Shown here: in pieces, positions 15,933 to 24,389 of the stretch
Numbering within the stretch: the first letter of the stretch is position 1
Layout of the letters: every line of letters starts with the position of its first letter
Source: Lachnospiraceae bacterium
GTDB lineage: Bacteria; Bacillota; Clostridia; Lachnospirales; Lachnospiraceae
DNA: 50,044 nt
Assembly: GCA_015057825.1 (NCBI GenBank)
Contig: SVDN01000019.1
Span: 1 to 50,044 of the forward strand
Direction of reading: 5' to 3'
The notes under the pieces: model-generated
The model's database searches: none
Told to the model about the DNA's origin: nothing
What the model saw: the letters and a program-made list of their open reading frames with translations, nothing else
Made by a program: the position numbers and the translations under genes

Positions 15933-16919
15933 TTAAGCCATATTTACAACGTTTTCAAGCTTAACACCCGTTTCGATATTTTTAATATTTTTCCAAATAC
16001 GTTCTTGCGAGCGCTTAAAAGTACCGGTTGAAATGCCCGCAATATGAGGCGAAAAAATCACTCTTGCCTTTAAATCCTTAGGAAGATTGAAAAGTATATG
16101 ATCTTTCGGAGTCGGCTCCGGTGCAATGGTATCAAGTCCCGCTCCAGCGATTTTTCCTTTAATCAATGCATCTTTTAAGGCTTCGTTATCCACCATTTCT
16201 CCTCTTGCGGTGTTTACCAGATATGCACTCTCTTTCATTTTATCAAGGAACTGCTCGTTAACCATGCCTTTGGTTTCTTTTGTTACCGGGACATGGATAC
16301 TTACAATATCACTGACAGCCAAAAGTTCATCCAATTCTTTATATATTACATTGTATTTTTTCTCTATATCGTCCGATCTTTTGTTCCTATTCCAATAGAA
16401 AACTTTGCATCCAAATGCATTAAGTCTGATAGCCGTTTCCTTTGCAATATCTCCGAATCCTACCAGCCCCACGGTGCAATCTCCCAGCTCCTTAATGCCC
16501 TCTATCATCATAGACTGTTTTAATTCTATTTGCTTTCCATTAAGTTCCTCCAAATGAGCAGCAACGCTGTTTCTTAAGAGCGCAAGGCTGAGTAAAATCA
16601 CATGTTCCGCAACGGACGCTGCGTTTATTCCCTTATTGTTACACACCGGAATGTTTCTTGCCACAGCGGCTTTTGTATCTATTTTATCAAAGCCTACTCC
16701 CTCTGAATGAATGAGTTTAAGATTAGGCATGGCATTAATCAACTCCGCGTCAACCACTCCTATTGCATCAACCACAATAACATCGGCATCCGCTGATTTT
16801 TCAAGTATTTCTTCGTTGGAAGCCTCAAGATTGAAAAAAGAAATATCGTATTCATCCGTTTTGCCGGCAGGCATGTATTTTTCAAAACGCGCTTTATCCG
16901 CTTTTATTACAATTTTCAT
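15933..16919 (-). CDS. D-isomer-specific 2-hydroxyacid dehydrogenase (SerA-like)
   Basis: An NAD-dependent dehydrogenase of the D-2-hydroxyacid family. The Rossmann motif is GLVGFGDIA (151-159) and the catalytic triad is Arg239 (NTARGE), Glu268 (APEP) and His292 (SPHIAG). At 328 residues it lacks the C-terminal ACT domain of many phosphoglycerate dehydrogenases. Substrate cannot be read from sequence; 3-phosphoglycerate is suggested by the adjacent thrH, which would need a phosphoserine aminotransferase encoded elsewhere. It is the second gene of the operon starting with the permease at 17876, 27 bases after it. Confidence 0.9.
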   Translation of the reverse strand: MKIVIKADKARFEKYMPAGKTDEYDISFFNLEASNEEILEKSADADVIVVDAIGVVDAELINAMPNLKLIHSEGVGFDKIDTKAAVARNIPVCNNKGINAASVAEHVILLSLALLRNSVAAHLEELNGKQIELKQSMMIEGIKELGDCTVGLVGFGDIAKETAIRLNAFGCKVFYWNRNKRSDDIEKKYNVIYKELDELLAVSDIVSIHVPVTKETKGMVNEQFLDKMKESAYLVNTARGEMVDNEALKDALIKGKIAGAGLDTIAPEPTPKDHILFNLPKDLKARVIFSPHIAGISTGTFKRSQERIWKNIKNIETGVKLENVVNMA

Positions 16920-16946
16920 AAATAAGTTCTCCTTTTTCCGATAAGA

Positions 16947-17876
16947 CTAAACCCCGTAAACCAGCATAACAAGCGGCACCGTAACCACGCTGAAAAGCGT
17001 TGTAATAAACACGCATCTTGCAGCCGCACCCGTATTGGCTTTGTACTGTTCCGCAATCATGGACTGAGCCGCAGAAGACGGCAAAGCAGCGGTAAGCACA
17101 AGAGTACCGGCCATGACTTTATCGATTTCAAACGGCAGAATTTTTATAATCAGGATAGTTGCAAGAGGAATAATAAGAAGACGTATTGCCGCAAGGACAA
17201 ACATTTTTTTATCTTCAAATACAGCCTTAAAAGGAAGTCTCGAAAGAGAAAGTCCCACAACTATCATCGAAAGACCGCTTGTAATGTTTGCTATATATCC
17301 AAGCATGTCCGAGAGTATTTCCGGAAGCGGAATTTTAAGGCCGTAAAAAATGAATCCTATTACCACCGCTATGTTAATATTGTTTAAAAGCATTTTTCTG
17401 ATGCTTAGTTTTTCTTTCGTTTTTATATTAAGAGTTACCAGCTTAATTCCAACGGAAAATATAAGAAGATTTGTTATGACGTTGCAAAGAGCCATCATAA
17501 ACAATCCTCTCGTGCCGTAAATAGCCAATGCCAAAGGAAATCCCATAAAGCCGTTGTTTGACAAAAGGGCGGTATAAAGCCAATTGCCCTTATCTTCGTC
17601 CGGCACCCTCATAACTTTTACACCGATAAGGCCGATTAAAAACATAAGAAGGTGAAGCAATGCCACTCCGGGAATGACAAATATTCCTTCGTGCATAAGC
17701 CCGCTTCCTTGCTGAGCGACTATAGCAAGAAAAACCGTTGCCGGCATGGTTACATTAAGAACCAGGCTTGAAAAATCCGGCGCCGCCTCCTTGTTAACAT
17801 AGCGCCTTTTACCAATATAAAAACCTAAGAATATAAGCGCAAACAAAATGATTACGCTTGAAACTACCACATACAT
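16947..17876 (-). CDS. AEC-family permease
   Basis: A 309-residue membrane protein with about ten helices in two similar halves. NVTMPATVFLAI in helix 2, LLSNNGFMGFPLALAIYG in helix 4 and AALPSSAAQSMIAEQY in the second half are hallmarks of the auxin efflux carrier family. Bacterial members carry malate, malonate or other organic acids. An in-frame extension to 17921 exists, but the ATG at 17876 begins a proper first helix and has AAAGAG upstream. First gene of the operon, so the operon probably handles a small carboxylate; substrate inferred only. Confidence 0.88.
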   Translation of the reverse strand: MYVVVSSVIILFALIFLGFYIGKRRYVNKEAAPDFSSLVLNVTMPATVFLAIVAQQGSGLMHEGIFVIPGVALLHLLMFLIGLIGVKVMRVPDEDKGNWLYTALLSNNGFMGFPLALAIYGTRGLFMMALCNVITNLLIFSVGIKLVTLNIKTKEKLSIRKMLLNNINIAVVIGFIFYGLKIPLPEILSDMLGYIANITSGLSMIVVGLSLSRLPFKAVFEDKKMFVLAAIRLLIIPLATILIIKILPFEIDKVMAGTLVLTAALPSSAAQSMIAEQYKANTGAAARCVFITTLFSVVTVPLVMLVYGV

Positions 17877-17908
17877 TTTATTATCTCTTTTCCTATTTAA
17901 TAACAATG

Positions 17909-17937
17909 ATTGTACATTCATATATGCTTATAGTCAA
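17909..17937 (-). promoter_or_regulatory. Promoter of the permease-2HADH-thrH-AsnB-like operon
   Basis: Minus strand: TTGACT (17932-17937), 17-base spacer, TACAAT (17909-17914), 32 bases before the permease start. Confidence 0.6.
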
Positions 17938-17983
17938 GAAATATCGCCACTTTCGGCATCTTAAACACTTTTTTATTTTTTTA

Positions 17984-18012
17984 TTGCCAATTTTGGACAA
18001 AACTCTTATACT
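17984..18012 (+). promoter_or_regulatory. Promoter of the first MATE gene
   Basis: TTGCCA (17984-17989), 17-base spacer, TATACT (18007-18012), about 85 bases before the ATG at 18097. Divergent from the permease promoter. Confidence 0.5.
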
Positions 18013-18096
18013 ATCAACTGTAAATTTTTGTTATTAATTTGTATTTAAGTATAAACTTAAGTTTTTTAGTGTTGTGTGTATAAATTGAGGTAAAAA

Positions 18097-19491
18097 ATGG
18101 AAACAACAAAACTCCCGTTTATGTCTAAAGACAAACAGTTTTACAAAACCCTTGTTGGGCTCGTAGGCTTTGTTGCTTTGCAAAATGTTATAGCATTTAC
18201 CGTTAATATGGCTGATAACATTATGCTTGGAAGTTACTCGCAAGATGCTCTTTCCGGGGCATCCATTATAAATCAGATTTTCTTCCTGATACAGCAATTC
18301 GGCGTGTCGGTAGCCAACACTTTGGTTGCCCTTTCCGCTCAGTATTGGGGCGAAAAACGTATTTCACCCATTAGGACCCTTTCCGGCTATGCCTTAAAGC
18401 TCAGCTTAATTATTGCGATTTGCTTAATTATTGTGGGCACTTTTATGCCCGGACTTTTATGCAGTATCTTTACAACCGACACTGCAATAATTGCTCAGGG
18501 TGTGGATTACATGAAGATTGTAATTTGGTCCTTCGGAATCTTTTGTATAACAAGCGTGCTTTATGCAGCACTGCGTGCTGTGGGAATTGTTAAGATATCC
18601 TTCTATACGGCAATCGTAACACTTATTATTAACTGCAGTATTAACTACGTGCTTATTTTTGGAAAACTGGGATTCCCCGAACTTGGCATTAAAGGCGCCG
18701 CCATCGGCACACTTATTTCAAGAATTGTCGAATTCATCATAATGGTGGCCTATTGCAAGAAAGATAAAGTGCTTGCCCTTTGGGATAATTTTAAAGAAGT
18801 AATGAAATCAAGCAAGCTTTTAAGAAAAGATTTCTACCGCTTGTACATGCCAAACCTTTGCGCCACCGTAATATGGGGAATTTCGATTCCGGTTCAAACC
18901 GCAATACTTGGGCACTTATCCCCGGATGCATTGGCGGCAAACTCTGTGGCTTCAACCTTTTATCAATACGCAAAAGTTGTTACCATGGCTATGAGCTCTT
19001 GTTCCGGTGTAATGATAGGTAAGGCAATCGGCGAGGGTAACCGCGAGCTTGTTAAACAATACGGCAGAACTCTAAGCATACTCGATATAATCTTGGGAGC
19101 TGTGCTTGCATTTATATTATTTGCTCTCAGAGGACCGCTTCTTAGCCTTTACAGCCTAAATCCAAATGCTCTCGCACTTGCGGACAGCCTTATTATTTTG
19201 CAGGCAATTATTATGCTTGGAATGGCTTACCAAATGCCGGTTTCCTTCGGTATCATCCAAGGCGGCGGCGATGCAACCTTCACCATGAAGATGAATATGA
19301 TTTGCACATGGCTTATTGTTATGCCCCTTACCTTTATGGGTGCTTTCTGGTGGAATTTGCCTATTGTATGGCTGGTGCTTGTTATCCAGTCGGATCAGCT
19401 GTTTAAGTGCATACCTGTTTTCTTTAAATTTAGAAAATATACTTGGATTAAGAAATTAACCAGAGACGAAAAAGCAATAGCCGGAAATTAA
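18097..19491 (+). CDS. MATE-family multidrug exporter
   Basis: A 464-residue protein with twelve predicted membrane helices in two homologous halves. NMADNIMLGSYSQDALSGASI in helix 1/2 and the second-half counterpart VQTAILGHLSPDALAANSVA, plus GIIQGGGDATFTM, are typical of MATE exporters. These use sodium or proton gradients to expel drugs and metabolites. GAGGT lies eight bases before the ATG. The stop codon lies in the loop of a strong terminator. A paralogue occurs at 30229-31581. Confidence 0.93.
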   Translation: METTKLPFMSKDKQFYKTLVGLVGFVALQNVIAFTVNMADNIMLGSYSQDALSGASIINQIFFLIQQFGVSVANTLVALSAQYWGEKRISPIRTLSGYALKLSLIIAICLIIVGTFMPGLLCSIFTTDTAIIAQGVDYMKIVIWSFGIFCITSVLYAALRAVGIVKISFYTAIVTLIINCSINYVLIFGKLGFPELGIKGAAIGTLISRIVEFIIMVAYCKKDKVLALWDNFKEVMKSSKLLRKDFYRLYMPNLCATVIWGISIPVQTAILGHLSPDALAANSVASTFYQYAKVVTMAMSSCSGVMIGKAIGEGNRELVKQYGRTLSILDIILGAVLAFILFALRGPLLSLYSLNPNALALADSLIILQAIIMLGMAYQMPVSFGIIQGGGDATFTMKMNMICTWLIVMPLTFMGAFWWNLPIVWLVLVIQSDQLFKCIPVFFKFRKYTWIKKLTRDEKAIAGN

Positions 19492-19508
19492 CTTCCGGCT
19501 ATTTTTTA
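19476..19508 (+). terminator. Terminator of the first MATE gene
   Basis: AATAGCCGGAA (19476-19486) and TTCCGGCTATT (19493-19503) form an 11-bp stem followed by TTTTT. The gene's TAA lies in the loop. The convergent gene ends at 19506, so the hairpin may serve both. Confidence 0.9.
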
Positions 19509-20744
19509 TTTGTTCTTTTTGTGTTTTGTTTTTAATTCAATCTGTTTAAGCTTAAGATTTGTATTGTAAAAATCTTTTGTTGTACATCCCGCTCTTCCGC
19601 CACCGGCACATGCACAAGCGCAGGCACATGCACAGGATGAATGAGCGCATGATGAGCTATGACCTCTTCCCGAAGAGCTTCTCGGAGGTGCCGGACGAGC
19701 CACTCTTACAGTATTAACCATAACAAAAACATTTGGATTTGAAGAATATCTGTATTCGCCTTTCCTCTTATAGTTAAGCGCTTCCTTGTCTTCTGCCTTA
19801 ATGTTTTTCTCATCAATTACTTCTTCGCTCTTCACAAAGCTTCTTCCGCAATACGGACAAGTTTTTTGCCCTTCGGCTCTTGCGGCACCGCAACCCGGAC
19901 AAGAATCATAGTATTCAATCCTTGTTCTGGTAACCTTTGTATCATATCCGTACTTAAATCCCGTTGCAGCCCAATAAATGGATCTGAAAAATCTGAAAAT
20001 TGCGGATACTATGGCAAATATGAAAGCGGCTACCATAGCTAATATGATTATCGCTCCGATTACTACGGCAATTCCGTCAATTATCCTTTCTCCGGTGCTC
20101 TTACCGTCATTTTCATCCTGCTGTATTGTTTTTGACATATCAAAGCCGTATGCATCGTTCGGATAAGTAATATTTACCTCGAATTTTTGCCCTTTCGGAA
20201 GAGATGTGTTCCAGACATTGTATCCGTATTCTTGAGTACAACTCGGACTAAAGGATTCTATTTTATCCGCAGTCCATCTGAGTGTCAGATTATCTACATC
20301 AATATCATCAAACCAGCCCGGAGTAAATGTATACAAAGTAAAGCCTTCTTCATAAGCATTTACCTGATACATGTAGTCCTGGTTAAAATAAAAATCGAAG
20401 CTTACCACATCACCTTCATAGTATTTGTCGTAAAAATATACTTCTATGTAGCTTCCGCCGGAGCTTGAGTATTCGATTTTTTCGATATTATCACTTAGAG
20501 CCTGAATATTATCACAGTGTTTGTTTGGGATACCAATCTTAACCCATGTAAGGGGACCTTCACTGTCCGAATCAAGCACCTTCCAATCGATATGGTAGTA
20601 CATATCAAGGGTAGCATCATCTTTAACATTCACCGTAATATCATAGTTTAATATTTCATCAAGTGCCGCGGCTTTAACCGTACCCGTCGGAATAAGAAAG
20701 AGCGCAGCGCAAGCTACAATTATTGCAATTATTATCTTTTTCAT
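19506..20744 (-). CDS. Membrane protein with zinc ribbon and C-terminal Cys-Ala repeat; candidate radical SAM substrate
   Basis: A 412-residue protein with a signal peptide (1-26, ending VKAAA) and a beta-rich extracellular domain (about 27-205; DUF2207-like in pattern). A membrane helix spans about 222-250, followed by basic residues implying a cytoplasmic tail. The tail holds a CPGCG...CPYCG zinc ribbon (282-299) and then HSSSCAHSSCACACACACAG, with Cys at 366, 371, 373, 375, 377, 379 and 387. The Cys-Ala codons vary (TGT/TGC with GCA/GCC/GCT), so the repeat is kept at protein level. Its ATG overlaps the stop of the radical SAM gene upstream (TAATG), with AGGAGGG inside that gene. I infer that it is modified by that enzyme. 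Function unknown. Confidence 0.85.
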   Translation of the reverse strand: MKKIIIAIIVACAALFLIPTGTVKAAALDEILNYDITVNVKDDATLDMYYHIDWKVLDSDSEGPLTWVKIGIPNKHCDNIQALSDNIEKIEYSSSGGSYIEVYFYDKYYEGDVVSFDFYFNQDYMYQVNAYEEGFTLYTFTPGWFDDIDVDNLTLRWTADKIESFSPSCTQEYGYNVWNTSLPKGQKFEVNITYPNDAYGFDMSKTIQQDENDGKSTGERIIDGIAVVIGAIIILAMVAAFIFAIVSAIFRFFRSIYWAATGFKYGYDTKVTRTRIEYYDSCPGCGAARAEGQKTCPYCGRSFVKSEEVIDEKNIKAEDKEALNYKRKGEYRYSSNPNVFVMVNTVRVARPAPPRSSSGRGHSSSCAHSSCACACACACAGGGRAGCTTKDFYNTNLKLKQIELKTKHKKNK

Positions 20745-22114
20745 TACGCCCTCCTAAACGGACATTCGCCAAGCATTTCCGCCGAATATGCTCTGCGCTC
20801 CGCACAATTATCGCTATTCCAAATGTCTTCCCAATTATCCCTTATCATATCGCCCAGCGGCTCATCGTCAAGCCAACTTTGACAAGGCACTATTTTGCCT
20901 CCCGGTGTAATTGCCATATTTGAAAGGCATGCTCCGCAGGTAGGTGGGTTCATTCCAAGCTCTTTAAAGAAATCCATCTCTATCCATCCCGGAGATGTGA
21001 AGCTTATTTCCATGCCGTTTTTATAAGCATAGTCGCATGCTTCTTTCAATATCTTTTTGATTTCTTCTTTCGAAAGCTGCAATTTTTCCGACTCATCATT
21101 TGTCGCATTTCCGGCAATTATAAGCCCGGAACAGGTAACATATATAATTCCTTTTTCTTTGAGGAATTTTAATGTGTCAACATAGTCTTTGTTTAATGTA
21201 CAAAGAGGTGTGTTGATGCTTATGTTAAGGCCTGCTGCCACCGCATTTTCGATTCCTTCAAGAGTCTCCTTATATCTGTCGGCTCCCACAAGCTTGTTAT
21301 GCACTTCTTCATTTGCCGAATAAAAGGTAATCTGACAACTGTCCAAAGACGCATCTTTTAGCTTTTGACAATATTCTTTGCTAAGCTTTATGCCGTTTGT
21401 ATTAAGTCTTGTAACGAACCAACGGGAATAATCGATAAGTTCGATTAAATCCTCACGCATTGTAGGCTCACCGCCGGTAAATGTAATCTGCGGTACGCAT
21501 ATATCACGCAATTTATCGATAATTGTCTTCCAATCCTTGGTGGAAAGTTCGCTTTCTTCCGATAATTCCTGACCTGCCGCGTAGCAATGAACGCAAGACT
21601 GATTGCAATGCCACTTCCCTTCTTTTGTCATGGCACTTACCATAAGATCCATTCTGTGAGGCGCACGCATATATGGGGCATAGTCTCCCATACTTATATA
21701 TTCGATATCTTCCGTAACATCCTCACCGTAAGCTACTTGTTTAAAGGTATTCATAATAGTGTACAAATCCGCTTTTAAAAGCTTTTTGCTAAAAAGATGA
21801 AATACCTTTTTTACTCTTGTACAGACCGAATTTATGATGTTTTCAACATCTTTTTCGCTCACTTCTTTTCCTTCGTATTTATTTACTTCTTTAATAAATT
21901 CGCAAAGAAGCACTGCCCATGACGTATTAACCGGAATAATATCCTGACCGTTTATTATGGCAACGCATGGTCCCATAGCCTCTTCCTCTTCATCATATAC
22001 CGGAGGAATAAGATGAATTCTTACAACCCCGGGTCCCTCGGGATTAAGGGTCGTATGCCAAACTTCATTGAAGTTTTCTTTTGCATATTTGATAACACTT
22101 TTTAAAGGTTTCAT
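20744..22114 (-). CDS. Radical SAM protein with N-terminal RRE/PqqD-like region and SPASM-like C-terminus
   Basis: A 456-residue enzyme. The N-terminal ~165 residues contain GPCVAIINGQDIIPVNTSWAVLLCEFI (from 48) and helices to ~110 that look like a PqqD-type peptide-recognition domain. The radical SAM core has CNQSCVHC (Cys170, 174, 177) and GGEPT (214-218). The C-terminus has Cys393, Cys396, GKIVPC (Cys411), Cys437 and Cys451, a SPASM-like auxiliary-cluster region with fewer cysteines than the full motif. Such architecture usually acts on ribosomally made peptides. It is translationally coupled to the Cys-Ala repeat membrane protein. Actual reaction unknown; thioether or other cysteine-linked chemistry is a guess. 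Confidence 0.9.
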   Translation of the reverse strand: MKPLKSVIKYAKENFNEVWHTTLNPEGPGVVRIHLIPPVYDEEEEAMGPCVAIINGQDIIPVNTSWAVLLCEFIKEVNKYEGKEVSEKDVENIINSVCTRVKKVFHLFSKKLLKADLYTIMNTFKQVAYGEDVTEDIEYISMGDYAPYMRAPHRMDLMVSAMTKEGKWHCNQSCVHCYAAGQELSEESELSTKDWKTIIDKLRDICVPQITFTGGEPTMREDLIELIDYSRWFVTRLNTNGIKLSKEYCQKLKDASLDSCQITFYSANEEVHNKLVGADRYKETLEGIENAVAAGLNISINTPLCTLNKDYVDTLKFLKEKGIIYVTCSGLIIAGNATNDESEKLQLSKEEIKKILKEACDYAYKNGMEISFTSPGWIEMDFFKELGMNPPTCGACLSNMAITPGGKIVPCQSWLDDEPLGDMIRDNWEDIWNSDNCAERRAYSAEMLGECPFRRA

Positions 22115-22191
22115 TTTTTCTCCCTTTCAAACTCCTTTAACATTTCTTTATATATGATACCACATCTAAGCCGGCTTATCCCATATTTTTC

Positions 22192-22220
22192 TTGCCCGAT
22201 ATTTTTATCAATGATAAAAT
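22192..22220 (+). promoter_or_regulatory. Promoter of the SpoIIE-type phosphatase gene
   Basis: TTGCCC (22192-22197), 17-base spacer, TAAAAT (22215-22220), 40 bases before the ATG at 22261. Confidence 0.45.
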
Positions 22221-22260
22221 GGATACATAGAATTGTATTTAGTTTTAAGTGGGGTAGTAT

Positions 22261-24291
22261 ATGAATACACAAAAAATCAAAGATTTTCTCAGGTTTAGAA
22301 GAATCGGTTCTAAAATTCTTTTAGCGAGCGTCATAGAAGGTGTTGCGCTTATTGTTTTCATAATGCTGATTTTTTCTCACAGCATGCAAACCGAAATCGA
22401 AACACTGCTTGCCGAAAGGCTCCAATCCGATATTTATTATTTGAAAGATACAATAACGGGAAACGTTGATTGTGACTACTATCTGAAAGATGGTGCACTT
22501 TGTATAGGCGATAAGGTGCTTGGCGACGGTACGGAAGCAAATGCCAACTATCGTCCTTTCCTTGAGGTTGAAAGCAAAACCGGCACATTCTGCTATGCTT
22601 TCATGAAAACAAGTGACGAAGGGCTTCACTGGGTCGGTGATGAAGAAACAGGCTATATGCAAGGTCATTTTATCCGTATCGCCGGAACTACGAAGGGTCC
22701 TAACGGTGAATCCATAATCGGTACATACATGGATAAGAAAGTTGCCGATGTTTTGGATGTCAAAAACGTTTATAAAGGTCCCGCAAATGTAAGCGGAGGC
22801 TACATTTACTGTGTCTACAACACAATAAAAGATGCAAAAGGTAATGTTATCGGTGCTGTGGTTGTGGGCCGAAGTATGTCGGAGCTTCAGGAAAGAACTG
22901 CTGCCGCAAGCAAAAACATAATCTTTGTTATAATACTTCTTGTAGCCCTTTCGGCTATGGGATTTGTGGTAGTTACTCAAAAATGGACTCACAGTGTCAC
23001 AAAAATTCAGCAATACTTAAAACGCATCAGTGGCGGCGAGCTGCCCGATGATCCGCTGAAATTAAAAACAAAAGACGAAATAGGTTACGTTGCGGGTACC
23101 GTAAACGAAATGGTTGCGTCTTTGAAGGAAGGTCAAAGAATCGGAGCTGAATTATCTCTTGCAACGGATATTCAGGCAAATATGCTGCCAAGAATTTTTC
23201 CTCCGTTCCCGGATCACGATGAATTTGACCTCTTTGCAACAATGGCACCGGCAAAAGAGGTTGGTGGCGATTTCTATGACTACTTTATGATTGATGATAC
23301 GCACATTGCATTTGTTGTGGCAGATGTTTCCGGCAAAGGCGTACCTGCCGCGCTCTTTATGGTGACGGCAAAAACGCTTATAAAAGACCATACTCAGTTA
23401 GGTTTGGAGCCGGCTGAAGTTTTCACAAGAGTTAATAACATTCTTTGTGACGGCAACGAAGCCGGACTCTTTGTAACCGCCTGGATGGGCGTACTTGATT
23501 TGGTTAGCGGAAAACTTACATATGTCAACGCAGGTCACAACCCACCACTTATAAATCTTGAAGGTAAAGGTTTTGAGTATTTGAAATGCCGTCCGGGCTT
23601 TGTGCTTGCAGGCATGGAAAATATGGTATACAAGCAGTTTGAACTCGATATGAATGTGGGAGACAGCATCTATATCTACACAGACGGTGTAACGGAAGCA
23701 ACCAACGCAGAGAAAGAACTCTACGGCGAAGACAGACTTCTTGATTATATGAATTCTCATCCCCTTGATGATGTTCGACAAACCCTTAGGGGCATAAGAG
23801 CGGATATTGACGAGTTTGTCGGTGATGCAGAGCAATTCGATGATATCACAATGTTGATTTTGGACGTTAAAAATCTTTTAAAAGACTCCATAATCGAAAA
23901 AACTTTCACTGCAGAAGATGCTTCGTTCCCACCGGCAAGCGCCTTTCTTGAAGAAGAAATGGAAAAAGCGGAAGTACCGATGAAAGCGGCAATACAAATA
24001 AGCACGGCGTTTGAGGAATTGTTTATCAATGTCGCCCACTATGCTTATCAAGGCCGTGTAGGTGATGTCAGGGTTTCTTTATCAATAAAAGACAACACCT
24101 TAACCCTAAGTCTTAAGGACAACGGTGTTCCTTTCGATCCTCTTTCAAAAGTCGATCCCGATATCACTTTGTCGGCGGACGAAAGAAGCATTGGCGGTCT
24201 CGGCATTTATATGGTTAAGAAAACAATGGATGAAGTAAAATATAAATATAAAGACGGTATGAATATTCTGACCGTAATAAAACGTTTCTGA
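22261..24291 (+). CDS. Membrane sensor SpoIIE/RsbU-type PP2C phosphatase with RsbW-like kinase domain
   Basis: A 676-residue signalling protein. Two membrane helices (about 17-40 and 218-240) flank an extracellular single-cache-like sensor domain. A HAMP linker (about 240-293) follows. The PP2C/SpoIIE phosphatase domain (about 300-535) shows GGDFYDYF, VVADVSGKGVPAALFM, VNAGHNPP, TDGVTEA and EQFDDITML. The last ~135 residues form a GHKL ATPase of the anti-sigma-factor type, with EELFINVAHYAY (N box), DNGVPFDP and GGLGIYMVKK. Phosphatase and kinase in one chain could set the phosphorylation of an anti-sigma-antagonist (STAS) protein, none of which lies nearby. Cache ligand unknown. Confidence 0.92.
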   Translation: MNTQKIKDFLRFRRIGSKILLASVIEGVALIVFIMLIFSHSMQTEIETLLAERLQSDIYYLKDTITGNVDCDYYLKDGALCIGDKVLGDGTEANANYRPFLEVESKTGTFCYAFMKTSDEGLHWVGDEETGYMQGHFIRIAGTTKGPNGESIIGTYMDKKVADVLDVKNVYKGPANVSGGYIYCVYNTIKDAKGNVIGAVVVGRSMSELQERTAAASKNIIFVIILLVALSAMGFVVVTQKWTHSVTKIQQYLKRISGGELPDDPLKLKTKDEIGYVAGTVNEMVASLKEGQRIGAELSLATDIQANMLPRIFPPFPDHDEFDLFATMAPAKEVGGDFYDYFMIDDTHIAFVVADVSGKGVPAALFMVTAKTLIKDHTQLGLEPAEVFTRVNNILCDGNEAGLFVTAWMGVLDLVSGKLTYVNAGHNPPLINLEGKGFEYLKCRPGFVLAGMENMVYKQFELDMNVGDSIYIYTDGVTEATNAEKELYGEDRLLDYMNSHPLDDVRQTLRGIRADIDEFVGDAEQFDDITMLILDVKNLLKDSIIEKTFTAEDASFPPASAFLEEEMEKAEVPMKAAIQISTAFEELFINVAHYAYQGRVGDVRVSLSIKDNTLTLSLKDNGVPFDPLSKVDPDITLSADERSIGGLGIYMVKKTMDEVKYKYKDGMNILTVIKRF

Positions 24292-24330
24292 TACTTTTTA
24301 GCTTACCGCATGAAGCGTTTTTCACTAATT

Positions 24331-24360
24331 AAAAAAGTCCCTTAAAACGGGACTTTTTTA
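24331..24360. terminator. Bidirectional terminator after the phosphatase gene
   Basis: AAAAAAGTCCC (24331-24341) and GGGACTTTTTT (24349-24359) form an 11-bp stem, loop TTAAAAC. It also serves the convergent surface-protein gene ending at 24390. Confidence 0.85.
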
Positions 24361-24389
24361 AGTTCTATGACCGGCTGTTATGCTTAAAT

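Noticed and set aside
19605-19634. Simple DNA microsatellite
   Set aside because: The Cys-Ala codons vary at third positions, so the DNA itself is not a perfect short repeat.
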